Part shown: one piece after another, positions 28,464-37,391 of the stretch
Layout of the letters: each line of letters begins with the position of its first letter
Position numbering within the stretch: the stretch's first letter is position 1
Assembly (NCBI RefSeq): GCF_013030945.1
Contig: NZ_JABBXF010000006.1
Coordinates: 124,001 to 188,000, forward strand
Length of the DNA stretch: 64,000 bases
DNA from: Streptomyces morookaense
GTDB taxonomy: Bacteria > Actinomycetota > Actinomycetes > Streptomycetales > Streptomycetaceae
Direction: 5' to 3'
Made by a program: the position numbers and the translations under genes
Notes under the pieces: model-generated
Database searches by the model: none
What the model was told of the DNA's origin: nothing
Seen by the model: only the letters and a program-made list of their open reading frames with translations

Positions 28464-29365
28464 CCACGCTCCGGCCTGAGCAGGACGCCTGGCCGGCGCC
28501 GTCACAGCCGACGCAGACACACTACGGTTCGTACGACCCCGCGGCGCGCGCCGCCGCCTTCCCTCCGCTCCCGCCGGAGGACAACGCCACCATGCAGCTG
28601 CGCCGGGTCGAACCGGCGCCGCCGCCGGGCGGGCGGGCCGAGCGGCGCAGGGCCGCGAAGCGCGGTGCGGCGCGGGCGCGCCGCGAGAGCCTGGGCGTGT
28701 TCCTGAGCCGCCTGCTGGGCGAGGTGTTCATCACCCTCGGCACGGTGATGCTGCTGTTCGTCGCCTACCAGCTGTGGTGGACGAACGTCATCGCCCACAA
28801 CCAGGCCGGCGGCGCCGCCAAGTCCCTCCAGCACACGTGGGACAAGGGCGGCGGCGCGGACCGGGACGCCGGGGCGTTCTCCCCCGGCGAGGGCTTCGCG
28901 ATCATCTACATCCCCGCGCTGGACGTGAAGGCCCCCATCGCCCAGGGCATCGACAAGCACCGCATCCTCGACAAGGGCATGGTCGGGCACTACGCCGAGG
29001 GCTCCCTGAAGACCGCCATGCCGTGGGACCGGCAGGGCAACTTCGCGCTGGCCGGGCACCGCAACACCCATGGCGAGCCGTTCCGTTACGTCAACCGTCT
29101 GAAGCCCGGGGACAAGATCGTTGTGGAGACCCGGAGCACGTTCTACACGTATGAGATGACGAGCCGCCTGGACCAGACGTCCCCGGCGAACGTGCGGGTC
29201 ATCGACCCCGTCCCGGCAGGATCCGGTTTCACGAAGCCCGGCCGCTACATCACGCTGACCACCTGCACCCCCGAGTTCACCAGTACGTACCGGCTGATCG
29301 TGTGGGGCAAGATGGTCGACGAGCGGCCCCGGAGCAAGGGCAAGCCGGACGCGCTCGTCGAGTGA
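28460..29365 (+). CDS. srtE1: Class E sortase SrtE1
   Basis: A 301-residue sortase with a cytoplasmic N-terminal region of about 80 residues, proline-rich then strongly basic, a helix (EVFITLGTVMLLFVAYQLWW) and the catalytic domain. His200 (ALAGHRNTHG), Cys269 (TLTTCTPEF) and Arg278 (YRLIVWG) form the site. Its GTG overlaps the pabA stop. In S. coelicolor the equivalent enzyme anchors long chaplins needed for aerial hyphae. The symbol is by position and by similarity from memory. Confidence 0.93.
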   Translation: MTTLRPEQDAWPAPSQPTQTHYGSYDPAARAAAFPPLPPEDNATMQLRRVEPAPPPGGRAERRRAAKRGAARARRESLGVFLSRLLGEVFITLGTVMLLFVAYQLWWTNVIAHNQAGGAAKSLQHTWDKGGGADRDAGAFSPGEGFAIIYIPALDVKAPIAQGIDKHRILDKGMVGHYAEGSLKTAMPWDRQGNFALAGHRNTHGEPFRYVNRLKPGDKIVVETRSTFYTYEMTSRLDQTSPANVRVIDPVPAGSGFTKPGRYITLTTCTPEFTSTYRLIVWGKMVDERPRSKGKPDALVE

Positions 29366-30090
29366 GACACGCAGGAACAGCGAAGCGGGGTACGAACGCG
29401 GTGGCAGGGACCCGGATACGAGGGCGCATCGCCGCCACCGTCAGCGTCGTGGGGGAGCTGCTGATCACCGCGGGGGTGATCATGGCGCTCTTCGTCGTCT
29501 ACTCGCTGTGGTGGACGAACGTGCTCGCCGACCGCGAGGCCAAGCGCCAGGGCAGCCAGGTCCGCGACCACTGGGCCCGCCAGCCCGCCGGACCGGGTGC
29601 GCTCGACACCAAGGACGGCATCGGCTTCCTGCACGTCCCGGCCATGCGCAACGGCGAGGTGCTCGTGAAGCAGGGCACCGGCACCGACGTCCTCAACGAG
29701 GGCGTCGCCGGCTACTACGAGGACCCGGTGAAGTCCGGGATGCCGTGGGACAAGGAGGGCAACTTCACCCTCGCCGCGCACCGGGACGGGCACGGGGCGA
29801 AGTTCCACAACATCGACAAGATCAAAAACGGTGATGCGGTCGTCTTCGAGACGCGCGACACCTGGTACGTCTACAAGGTCTTCGCGGAGCTGACGCAGAC
29901 CTCGCGGTTCAACACGAGCGTCCTGGACTTCGTCCCCAAGGAGTCCGGGAAGACGAAGCCCGGCCGCTACCTGACCCTCACGACCTGCACGCCCGTCTAC
30001 ACCTCCGACTACCGCTATGTCGTCTGGGCGGAGCTCCAGCGCACGGAGAAGGTCGACGCCAAGCGCACCCTGCCCGCGGAGCTGCGCTAG
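29362..30090 (+). CDS. srtE2: Class E sortase SrtE2
   Basis: The third sortase, 242 residues from the GTG overlapping the srtE1 stop; an in-frame GTG at 29401 with a GGGG site would give 229 residues, and I cannot decide between them. One helix (GELLITAGVIMALFVVYSLWW), then catalytic His140, Cys209 (TLTTCTPVY) and Arg218 (DYRYVVWA). It is closest to srtE1. SrtE1 and SrtE2 overlap in substrate use in S. coelicolor. A bidirectional terminator follows. Confidence 0.93.
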   Translation: MRHAGTAKRGTNAVAGTRIRGRIAATVSVVGELLITAGVIMALFVVYSLWWTNVLADREAKRQGSQVRDHWARQPAGPGALDTKDGIGFLHVPAMRNGEVLVKQGTGTDVLNEGVAGYYEDPVKSGMPWDKEGNFTLAAHRDGHGAKFHNIDKIKNGDAVVFETRDTWYVYKVFAELTQTSRFNTSVLDFVPKESGKTKPGRYLTLTTCTPVYTSDYRYVVWAELQRTEKVDAKRTLPAELR

Positions 30091-30106
30091 CCGCAGCGGG
30101 CAGCAC

Positions 30107-30148
30107 AGAGCCCCGGTGCCTCGCTTCCGAACGAGGCGCCGGGGCTCT
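30107..30148. terminator. Bidirectional terminator between srtE2 and pknB
   Basis: A 16-17-bp stem with one bulge (30107-30123 with 30132-30148) between two convergent genes. Confidence 0.85.
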
Positions 30149-30157
30149 TGTGTTGCG

Positions 30158-32197
30158 TCAGTGCTTCCGGCCGCCGATCAGACCGCCGAAGAAGCCGCCG
30201 TCCTGGCCGCCGTTCTGACCCCCGGGCTGGCCCGTGGAGTTGTCGCCGCCGGGGTTGCCGGTGCCGGCGGTGGTCAGGTTGACGGGCGTGTTCTTGTCGA
30301 CCTGCTGGCCCACGCCCGGCTGGGCGAGGACGACGACGGCGTTGTCGTCCTGCGGGCCGGCGATGGCCCCGACCCCCAGGCCCGCATCCGTCAGCTGCTT
30401 CTTGGCGTCCTTGAGCTTCTGGCCGACGACGTTGGGCACCGCGGCCTTCTGCGCCGCGCCCTTAGAGACGAAGAGCGTCACCGTGGAGTTCGGCTTCGCC
30501 GAGGTGTTGCCGTCGGGGCTCTGGCGGTCGACCGTGCCGGCGGGCTGGGTCGAGTCCTCGTCCTGGCGGTCCACCTGGAAGCCGAGGTCGGTCAGCTGCT
30601 TCTTGGCCGCGTCGAACGGCTGGCCCACCACGGACGGCACGGTCTTCGACGTCGCCTGCGCGGCGACCGTCAGCGTGATCTCCGCACCCTTGTCGGCCTT
30701 GGTGCCGGCCTTCGGGTCCTGGGCGAGGACGATGCCCGGCGTACGGTCGGACTCCTGCTGCTTCTGCTTGACCGTGAAGCCCTTGTCCTCCAGCGTGGAC
30801 TTGGCCTCGTCGAAGCTCGCGCCCAGCACGTCCGGGACGCCGATCTTCTCCGCGCCCTTGGACACCACGACCTTGACGTCGCCACCCTTGTCGATCTTGG
30901 CGCCGGCCTGCGGGTTCTGCTCGCAGATCTTGTCCTTGGGCTGGTCGCAGAACTTCGTGTCGCTCTGGACGACCTTGAAGTCGCCGTTGTCGCCCATCTT
31001 CTTGGCGTCGTCCAGCGTCTGGCCGACCAGGGTCGGCACGGTGACCTGGCCGTTGTTGGCGTTGCCGCTGAAGAGCGACTTGCCGATGAAGATGGCGCCG
31101 ACGAGCACCAGGATTCCGGCGACGACCAGCAGGATCGTCGACAGGTTGCTCTTCTTGCCGTTGCCGCCCCGGCGCCCGCCGCGGCCGGAGCCGTCGTCGT
31201 AGCCGCCGTAGCCCCCGCCGTGGTCGCTCACGGGCGGCAGCATGGACGTCTGGCCGGCGCCGTGGTCCTGCGGGCGCAGCATGGTGGTCGGCTGGTCCTC
31301 GCCGTAGCCGCCCGCGCCGACGCCCAGCGCGCCGAGGGAGGCGGTGGCGGCCACGGGCTGGCCCTCCAGGCACGCCTCGATGTCGGCCCGCATCTCGTCG
31401 GCGGACTGGTAGCGGTAGTCCGGGTCCTTGGTCAGCGCCTTGAGGACGATGGCGTCGACCTCGGGCGCGATCTCGGGGTCGTAGGTGCTCGGCGGGTTCG
31501 GCTCCTCCCGCACGTGCTGGTAGGCGACGGCCACGGGGGAGTCGCCGACGAACGGCGGCCGGACCGTGAGCAGTTCGTAGAGCAGGCAGCCCGTCGAGTA
31601 GAGGTCGGACCGCGCGTCGACCTGCTCGCCCTTGGCCTGCTCGGGCGAGAGGTACTGGGCGGTGCCGATGACGGCCGCGGTCTGCGTCATGGTCATGCCG
31701 GCGTCGCCCATCGCGCGGGCGATGCCGAAGTCCATGACCTTGACCTGGCCGTTGCGGGTCAGCATGACGTTGGCGGGCTTGATGTCCCGGTGGACGATGC
31801 CGGCGCGGTGCGAGTACTCCAGCGCCTGCAGCACACCGATGGTCATCTCCATCGAGCGCTCGGGCAGCAGCTTGCGCCCGGAGTGCAGCAGCTCGCGGAG
31901 CGTGGACCCGTCCACGTACTCCATGACGATGTACGGGATCGAGACCCCGTCCACGTAGTCCTCGCCGGTGTCGTACACGGCGACGATCGACGGGTGGTTG
32001 AGCGAGGCGGCCGACTGGGCCTCGCGGCGGAACCGGGCCTGGAAGGACGGATCGCGGGCCAGGTCGGCGCGCAGCGTCTTCACGGCGACGGTGCGGCCGA
32101 GCCGGGTGTCGTGCGCGAGGTACACCTCGGCCATGCCACCACGGCCGAGCACCGAGCCCAGCTCGTACCGGCCGCCGAGGCGACGCGGCTCTTCCAT
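30158..32197 (-). CDS. pknB: Ser/Thr protein kinase PknB with four PASTA domains
   Basis: A 679-residue receptor kinase. The catalytic domain (residues ~10-275) has GRGGMAEVYLA, VAVKTL, HRDIKPANVMLT and DFGIARAMG. A linker with G/Y-rich repeats follows, then a membrane helix (TILLVVAGILVLVGAIFIG) and four outer PASTA repeats, each starting near VPxLVGQ/VPxVxGxxxxxA, that sense muropeptides or lipid II. The ATG giving MEEPRRLGGRYELG is the family start; the longer frame upstream is spurious. It is the last gene of the leftward operon that also encodes its phosphatase PstP and its FHA readers. Confidence 0.97.
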   Translation of the reverse strand: MEEPRRLGGRYELGSVLGRGGMAEVYLAHDTRLGRTVAVKTLRADLARDPSFQARFRREAQSAASLNHPSIVAVYDTGEDYVDGVSIPYIVMEYVDGSTLRELLHSGRKLLPERSMEMTIGVLQALEYSHRAGIVHRDIKPANVMLTRNGQVKVMDFGIARAMGDAGMTMTQTAAVIGTAQYLSPEQAKGEQVDARSDLYSTGCLLYELLTVRPPFVGDSPVAVAYQHVREEPNPPSTYDPEIAPEVDAIVLKALTKDPDYRYQSADEMRADIEACLEGQPVAATASLGALGVGAGGYGEDQPTTMLRPQDHGAGQTSMLPPVSDHGGGYGGYDDGSGRGGRRGGNGKKSNLSTILLVVAGILVLVGAIFIGKSLFSGNANNGQVTVPTLVGQTLDDAKKMGDNGDFKVVQSDTKFCDQPKDKICEQNPQAGAKIDKGGDVKVVVSKGAEKIGVPDVLGASFDEAKSTLEDKGFTVKQKQQESDRTPGIVLAQDPKAGTKADKGAEITLTVAAQATSKTVPSVVGQPFDAAKKQLTDLGFQVDRQDEDSTQPAGTVDRQSPDGNTSAKPNSTVTLFVSKGAAQKAAVPNVVGQKLKDAKKQLTDAGLGVGAIAGPQDDNAVVVLAQPGVGQQVDKNTPVNLTTAGTGNPGGDNSTGQPGGQNGGQDGGFFGGLIGGRKH

Positions 32198-32358
32198 AGC
32201 TCCAGCCCTTCCGTTTTCCTGACCGCACCGGCGTGGGTCCGGCGGTGTGCTGTCCGGGCATACCGTACCCGGCGCACCGAGCCCCTTCCGGCCGCCACCG
32301 TCACCCGATACACGACCGGTACCGACCTGCGGCCCGGTCGCCGCGCGGGTGAGCGGGC

Positions 32359-33813
32359 TCACTTCTCCGTCTTGAGCACCGCCTCCATGACGCTCTTGGC
32401 GATGGGGGCGGCGAGCTTGCCGCCGGCGATGTCGTCACGCGTGGTGTCCGAGCCCTCGATCACCACGGCGACGGCGACCGGCGAACCGTTGTCGGTCTTG
32501 GCGTAGGAGATGAACCACGCGTACGGGTTGCCGCTGTTGTCGACGCCGTGCTGGGCCGTACCGGTCTTGCCACCGACCTTGACGCCGTCGATCTGGGCCG
32601 CGGTTCCGGTGCCGTTCTGGACCACCGTCTCCATCATGCTCTGCAGCTTCTGGGCGTTGGCGGCGGAGAGCGGCTGGCTCATCTCCTTGGGCTTGTGCTG
32701 CTCGATGACGTTGAGGTTGGGCGCGCGCAGCTTGTCGACCATGTACGGCTCCATGAGCTTGCCGTTGTTGGCGACCGCGGAGGCGACCATGGCCATCTGC
32801 AGCGGGGTGGCGCGGTTGGAGGCCTGGCCGATGCCCGCCATGGCGTTCTGCGGGCGGTTGTCCTTGGGGTAGACGCTCTTCACGGCGCGCACGGGCGTGT
32901 CGATGGTGTTGTTGAAGCCGAACTTCTGGGCCTCGTCCATCATCTTCTGGTTGCCCAGGTCCGCGCTTATCTTGCCGAAGACCGTGTTGCAGGAGTACTT
33001 GAGGGCGTCCCGCAGCGTGGCGTTCTGGCAGGGGATGTTGCCCTCGTTGCTCAGCTGGACGCCGGCGGTGTCCGGCAGGACCCACGGCAGCGGCGAGTCG
33101 GTCTTGACGTCCGGGTCGCTGTAGAGGCCGTTCTGCAGCGCGGCGGCGGCGGTGACGACCTTGAACGTGGAGCCCGGCGGGTAGGTCTGCTTGAGCGCCC
33201 GGTTGAGCATGGGCTGGTTCTTGTCGTTCTGCAGCGACGTCCACGCCTTGGAGTCGTTGGCCCCGGCGATCGTCGAGGGGTCGTACGACGGGGTGGAGGC
33301 CAGCGCCAGGATCTTGCCGGTGCGCGGGTCGAGGGCGGCGACGGCGCCCTTCTTGTCGCCGAGGCCCTTGAACGCGGCCTCCTGCGCCTGGGCGTTGAGG
33401 GTGGTGATCACGTCGCCGCCCTTCTTGCCCTTGCCGGTGATCATGTCGACCGTGCGGTTGAAGAACAGCCGGTCGTCGTCGCCGGTGAGCACCTTGTCCT
33501 CCAGCTTCTCCAGCTGGTTGGAGTCGAAGACCTGCGAGGAGTAGCCCGTGACCGGGGCCCACATCTCGCCGTTCTTGTAGGTGCGCTTGTACTTGTAGTC
33601 GATGCCGCCGGTCTCCGTGGAGCCGGTGACGGCATCGCCGTCGACGATGATGTTGCCGCGCGGCTGGCTGTAACGGGCGATGTCGACGCGGTGGTTGTGT
33701 TTGTTGGTCTTGAGCTCGTCGGCCTGGACGAACTGGATCCAGTTGTCTCGGATCATCAGTGCGAGGACGAGGAGACCGCAGAAGATTGCGATCCGGCGCA
33801 CGGGCTTGTTCAC
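32359..33813 (-). CDS. pbpA: Class B penicillin-binding protein PbpA
   Basis: A 484-residue transpeptidase with an N-terminal signal anchor (IAIFCGLLVLALMIRDNW). The catalytic motifs are SxxK in PPGSTFKVV, SxN in KYSCNTVFG and KTG in GGKTGTAQHG. It cross-links peptidoglycan together with the SEDS protein RodA encoded upstream. The GTG overlaps the rodA stop by four bases. The usual transpeptidase and PBP-dimerisation domains are of normal length. Head-on to the replication fork, as is the whole operon. Confidence 0.96.
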   Translation of the reverse strand: MNKPVRRIAIFCGLLVLALMIRDNWIQFVQADELKTNKHNHRVDIARYSQPRGNIIVDGDAVTGSTETGGIDYKYKRTYKNGEMWAPVTGYSSQVFDSNQLEKLEDKVLTGDDDRLFFNRTVDMITGKGKKGGDVITTLNAQAQEAAFKGLGDKKGAVAALDPRTGKILALASTPSYDPSTIAGANDSKAWTSLQNDKNQPMLNRALKQTYPPGSTFKVVTAAAALQNGLYSDPDVKTDSPLPWVLPDTAGVQLSNEGNIPCQNATLRDALKYSCNTVFGKISADLGNQKMMDEAQKFGFNNTIDTPVRAVKSVYPKDNRPQNAMAGIGQASNRATPLQMAMVASAVANNGKLMEPYMVDKLRAPNLNVIEQHKPKEMSQPLSAANAQKLQSMMETVVQNGTGTAAQIDGVKVGGKTGTAQHGVDNSGNPYAWFISYAKTDNGSPVAVAVVIEGSDTTRDDIAGGKLAAPIAKSVMEAVLKTEK

Positions 33814-35249
33814 GGGCGGACCACCTGGGTCATCTCGGCGTCGGGGGACGAGGCGGGGGAAGGGGCGGGGCGGCGCGCGGTGTCGCTGATCCGGATCAGG
33901 ATGCCGATCAGGGCCCAGTTGGCGATGATCGACGAACCGCCGGCCGCCAGGAACGGCATGGTCATGCCGGTCAGCGGGATGAGACCCATCACACCGCCGG
34001 CGACGACGAACACCTGCAGCGCGAAGGCGCCGGACAGGCCGACCGCCAGGAGCTTGCCGAAGGGGTCGCGGGCGGCGAGCGCGGTGCGCACGCCGCGCTC
34101 CACGATCAGGCCGTAGAGCAGCAGCAGGGCCATCATCCCGGCCAGGCCGAGCTCCTCGCCGACGGTGGAGAGGATGAAGTCGGCGTTGGCGGCGAACCCG
34201 ATGAGGTCGGAGTTGCCCTGCCCCAGGCCGGAGCCCAGGGTGCCGCCGGAGCCGAACGACATGACGGCGTCGCCGATCTGCTGGCAGGCGCCGCTCGGGT
34301 CCGTCTTGTAGCAGGCGAACGGGTCGAGCCAGGCGTTGACGCGCTTCTGGACGTGGGACTCGAAGGTGGCCACGCCGACCGCGCCCACGGCGGACATCAG
34401 CAGACCGAAGAAGATCCAGCTGGTGCGCTCGGTCGCCACGTAGAGCATGACGACGAACAGGCCGAAGAACAGCAGCGAGGTGCCCAGGTCCGTCTCGAAG
34501 ACCAGGATCAGGATGGACATCGCCCAGACCGCGAGGATCGGCCCGAGGTCACGGCCGCGCGGCAGGTACATCCCCATGAAGCGGCGGCTGGCCAGGGCCA
34601 GGGCGTCGCGCTTGACCATCAGGTAGCCCGAGAAGAACACCGCGATGACGATCTTCGCGAACTCGCCGGGCTGGATGGTGCCCAGACCCGGGATGGAGAT
34701 CCAGATCTTGGCGCCGTTCACGGCCGGGAAGAACATCGGGACGACCAGCAGGAACAGCGCCACCGCCATGGAGATGTAGGTGTAGCGCTGCAGGATCCGG
34801 TGGTCCTTGAGCAGCATCAGGACGCCGATGAAGAGCGCGATGCCCACCGCGGTGAACAGCAGCTGCTTCGGGGCGTCCGGCTGGAAGGAGCCGAACGCGC
34901 TCTTGGCGCGCTGGATGAGCCGCGGCGACTGGTCGAGCCGCCAGATCAGCACCAGGCCCAGCCCGTTGAGGAGCGTGGCCAGCGGCAGCAGCAGCGGATC
35001 CGCGTAGCGGGCGAACTTGCGCACCACCAGGTGCGCGACGCCCGCCATCAGGCCGAGGCCCAGGCTGTAGCCGAGCATCCCGGACGGCATCGCCCCGTCC
35101 ATGGCGAGGCCCACGTTGGCGTACGCGAAGCACGGGATGAGGACGGCGAAGACCAGCAGGGCGAGTTCGGTGTTGCGCCTGCTGGGCAGCCCCACGGTGC
35201 TGATCGTCGTCGTGGCCGTGGCGTTCGGCAGCGGTGACGTTGCTGACAT
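33810..35249 (-). CDS. rodA: SEDS-family glycosyltransferase RodA/FtsW
   Basis: A 479-residue polytopic SEDS protein that polymerises lipid II. About ten to twelve helices are visible. Family regions include FQPDAPKQLLF, FETDLGTSLLFFGLFVVMLYVA and near the end GLIPLTGMTMPFLAAGGSSIIANWALIGILIRISD. The start ATG gives MSATSPLPNATATTT; longer frames upstream run into pstP. The 22-base spacing to pstP and the overlap with pbpA make an operon. RodA-type by its operon, though the gene is often named ftsW. Confidence 0.95.
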   Translation of the reverse strand: MSATSPLPNATATTTISTVGLPSRRNTELALLVFAVLIPCFAYANVGLAMDGAMPSGMLGYSLGLGLMAGVAHLVVRKFARYADPLLLPLATLLNGLGLVLIWRLDQSPRLIQRAKSAFGSFQPDAPKQLLFTAVGIALFIGVLMLLKDHRILQRYTYISMAVALFLLVVPMFFPAVNGAKIWISIPGLGTIQPGEFAKIVIAVFFSGYLMVKRDALALASRRFMGMYLPRGRDLGPILAVWAMSILILVFETDLGTSLLFFGLFVVMLYVATERTSWIFFGLLMSAVGAVGVATFESHVQKRVNAWLDPFACYKTDPSGACQQIGDAVMSFGSGGTLGSGLGQGNSDLIGFAANADFILSTVGEELGLAGMMALLLLYGLIVERGVRTALAARDPFGKLLAVGLSGAFALQVFVVAGGVMGLIPLTGMTMPFLAAGGSSIIANWALIGILIRISDTARRPAPSPASSPDAEMTQVVRP

Positions 35250-35271
35250 GACTGGCTGGCCCCTTACGGCT

Positions 35272-36774
35272 TCACTGCTGGGTGCTGCTGCACTGCGGGA
35301 CCAACTTCTGCTCTTCCTCGGTGAGGGTGGGGGCCGGGTCGGGGGCCGGGGCCGTCGGCGTGGCGGCCGGCTTCGGCTCGCCGGGCTTGTCGGCCTGGTT
35401 CGGGTTCTGCTTCTCGTTCTCCCGGCGCTGGGCCTCCGCCTTGCGGCGCTCGTCCTCCTTCTTGCAGGCGCCGGCGAGCGTGCCGAGCTCCTTGGCCTTC
35501 GCCTCCGCCTGGCTGCGGCTGCCCACCGTGATGGTGTCCACGACGCGGCTGCGCTGGTCGACCGGGAGGTACTTGAGTTCGATCTCCGGGTGGTCCTGGT
35601 ACAGCCTGCTGAGGCTGACCCAGGCCAGGTCCTGGTTGATGCCCTGGTAGACGGCGACGTGGTCGTTGTCCTTGGCACCCACGTAGTACTGCGACTGCGT
35701 CCACTGCCAGCCGGCGTAGAGGCCGCCGGCGACGACGCCGAGGCAGACCGTCAGGATCAGCGACCGCTTGAGCCACTTGCCGCGGCGGACGGGCTTGACG
35801 TACTCCTCGTCCTCGTCGAGGAAACCGCCGAACTCCCCTTCCGGGGCGGCCGCGAGAGCCGGGCCGCCGCTGCCGGGCGGGCCGAAGCCGCCCTCCTGCG
35901 GGGGCACCGGCCGCCCGGAGCGGCCGAGTTCGGAGGCGCGGCCCGCCGGGGTCTGCATGGCGGCGGCGTCGTTGAAGTGCAGCTGGTTCTCGGCGACCGC
36001 ACCGACGATCACCGGGGTGTCGCTGACCTGCTGCGCCAGGGTGTCCCCGCCGTCCATGTCGAGGACGTCGGCGACGATGACGGTGATGTTGTCCGGGCCG
36101 CCGCCGCGCAGGGCGAGGCGGATCAGCTCCTCGACGGTCTCGTGGGGACCCTGGTAGCTGGCCAGGGTCTCTTCCATCGTCTGGTGGCTGACGACCCCGG
36201 AGAGGCCGTCGGAGCAGATCAGGTAGCGGTCGCCGGCGCGCACCTCGCGGATCGAGAGGTCGGGCTCCACGTGCTCGCCGCTGCCGAGGGCACGCATCAG
36301 CAGCGAACGCTGCGGGTGCGTGGTGGCCTCCTCCTCGGTGATCCGGCCCTCGTCCACCAGGCGCTGCACCCAGGTGTGGTCCTGGGTGATCTGCGTGAGC
36401 ACGCCGTCGCGCAGCAGGTACGCGCGCGAGTCGCCGACATGCACCAGGCCGAGGCGCTGGCCCGTCCACAGCAGGGCGGTGAGCGTGGTGCCCATGCCCT
36501 CCAGCTGGGGGTCCTCCTCGACCATGACGCGCAGCTGGTCGTTGGCGCGCTGCACGGCGCTGCCCAGGGAGGTGAGGATGTCGGAGCCGGGGATGTCGTC
36601 GTCGAGCGTGACGAGCGTGGAGATCACCTCGGAGGAGGCGACCTCGCCGGCGGCCTGGCCGCCCATGCCGTCCGCGATGGCGAGCAGCCGGGGGCCGGCG
36701 TAACCGGAGTCCTCGTTGCCCTCGCGGATCATGCCCTTGTGCGATCCGGCGGCGAAACGCAGTGACAGACTCAT
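35272..36774 (-). CDS. pstP: PP2C-type Ser/Thr phosphatase PstP
   Basis: A 500-residue membrane phosphatase that reverses PknB-type phosphorylation. The PP2C core (residues ~1-240) has REGNEDSG, AIADGMGGQAAG, VHVGDSRAYLLR, CSDGLSGVV and GGPDNITVIVAD, the metal-binding aspartates. A linker, one helix (residues ~338-356) and an outer domain of ~140 residues follow, the last part acidic, proline- and lysine-rich. The ATG at MSLSLRFAAG has GAGG upstream; a GTG 18 codons earlier is possible. It is a partner of PknB and the FHA proteins in this operon. Confidence 0.95.
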   Translation of the reverse strand: MSLSLRFAAGSHKGMIREGNEDSGYAGPRLLAIADGMGGQAAGEVASSEVISTLVTLDDDIPGSDILTSLGSAVQRANDQLRVMVEEDPQLEGMGTTLTALLWTGQRLGLVHVGDSRAYLLRDGVLTQITQDHTWVQRLVDEGRITEEEATTHPQRSLLMRALGSGEHVEPDLSIREVRAGDRYLICSDGLSGVVSHQTMEETLASYQGPHETVEELIRLALRGGGPDNITVIVADVLDMDGGDTLAQQVSDTPVIVGAVAENQLHFNDAAAMQTPAGRASELGRSGRPVPPQEGGFGPPGSGGPALAAAPEGEFGGFLDEDEEYVKPVRRGKWLKRSLILTVCLGVVAGGLYAGWQWTQSQYYVGAKDNDHVAVYQGINQDLAWVSLSRLYQDHPEIELKYLPVDQRSRVVDTITVGSRSQAEAKAKELGTLAGACKKEDERRKAEAQRRENEKQNPNQADKPGEPKPAATPTAPAPDPAPTLTEEEQKLVPQCSSTQQ

Positions 36775-36850
36775 GCGCACCTCGCCCGTCGGCTCCGGGT
36801 ACAGCCCCTTTCCAGCCACGCTGCCCACCCTCCGGTCGTCATGGTCCTAA

Positions 36851-37381
36851 CTACTTCCGCAGCTCGATGACGGTCTTGCCGATACGGATCGGCGCACCGA
36901 GCGGGATCGGGGTCGGGGTGGTCAGCCTGGTCCGGTCGAGATAGGTGCCGTTGGTCGACCCGAGGTCCTCGACGATCCACTGGCCGTCGCGGTCGGGGTA
37001 GATCCTGGCATGCCGGCTCGACGCGTAGTCGTCGTCCAGCACGATCGTGGAGTCGTGGGCACGGCCGAGGGAGATCGTCTGGCCCTGGAGGGCCACCGTG
37101 GTGCCGGTGAGCGAGCCCTCGGAGACGACCAGCTTGGTGGGGGCCCCGCGGCGGCCGCGCTCGGCGCGCCGGCCACCGGACTGCTGCCGGGGCTGCTGCT
37201 GCGGCGCCGCCGCCTGCTGCGCCGCGCGCTGCTGCCGGCCGGTGTCGCCACGGCGGGAGCCGCGCTGGGTCACGCGGGTGCCGAAGAGATCGCTGCGGAT
37301 GACCTGTACGGCCACGATGACGAACAGCCACAGTACGGCGAGGAAACCCAACCGCATGACCGTGAGGGTCAGCTCTGACAT
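36851..37381 (-). CDS. fhaB: FHA-domain membrane protein FhaB (FipA)
   Basis: A 176-residue protein. An N-terminal helix (VMRLGFLAVLWLFVIVAVQVI) is followed by a basic Q- and R-rich linker and a C-terminal FHA domain (residues ~85-175) that binds phosphothreonine. The key residues are in LGRAHDSTIVLDDDYASSRHARI (Arg, Ser, His) and GSTNGTYLD. In mycobacteria FhaB links PknB signalling to the division machinery. It lies between fhaA and pstP. Confidence 0.95.
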   Translation of the reverse strand: MSELTLTVMRLGFLAVLWLFVIVAVQVIRSDLFGTRVTQRGSRRGDTGRQQRAAQQAAAPQQQPRQQSGGRRAERGRRGAPTKLVVSEGSLTGTTVALQGQTISLGRAHDSTIVLDDDYASSRHARIYPDRDGQWIVEDLGSTNGTYLDRTRLTTPTPIPLGAPIRIGKTVIELRK

Positions 37382-37391
37382 TGCCCCCGCT

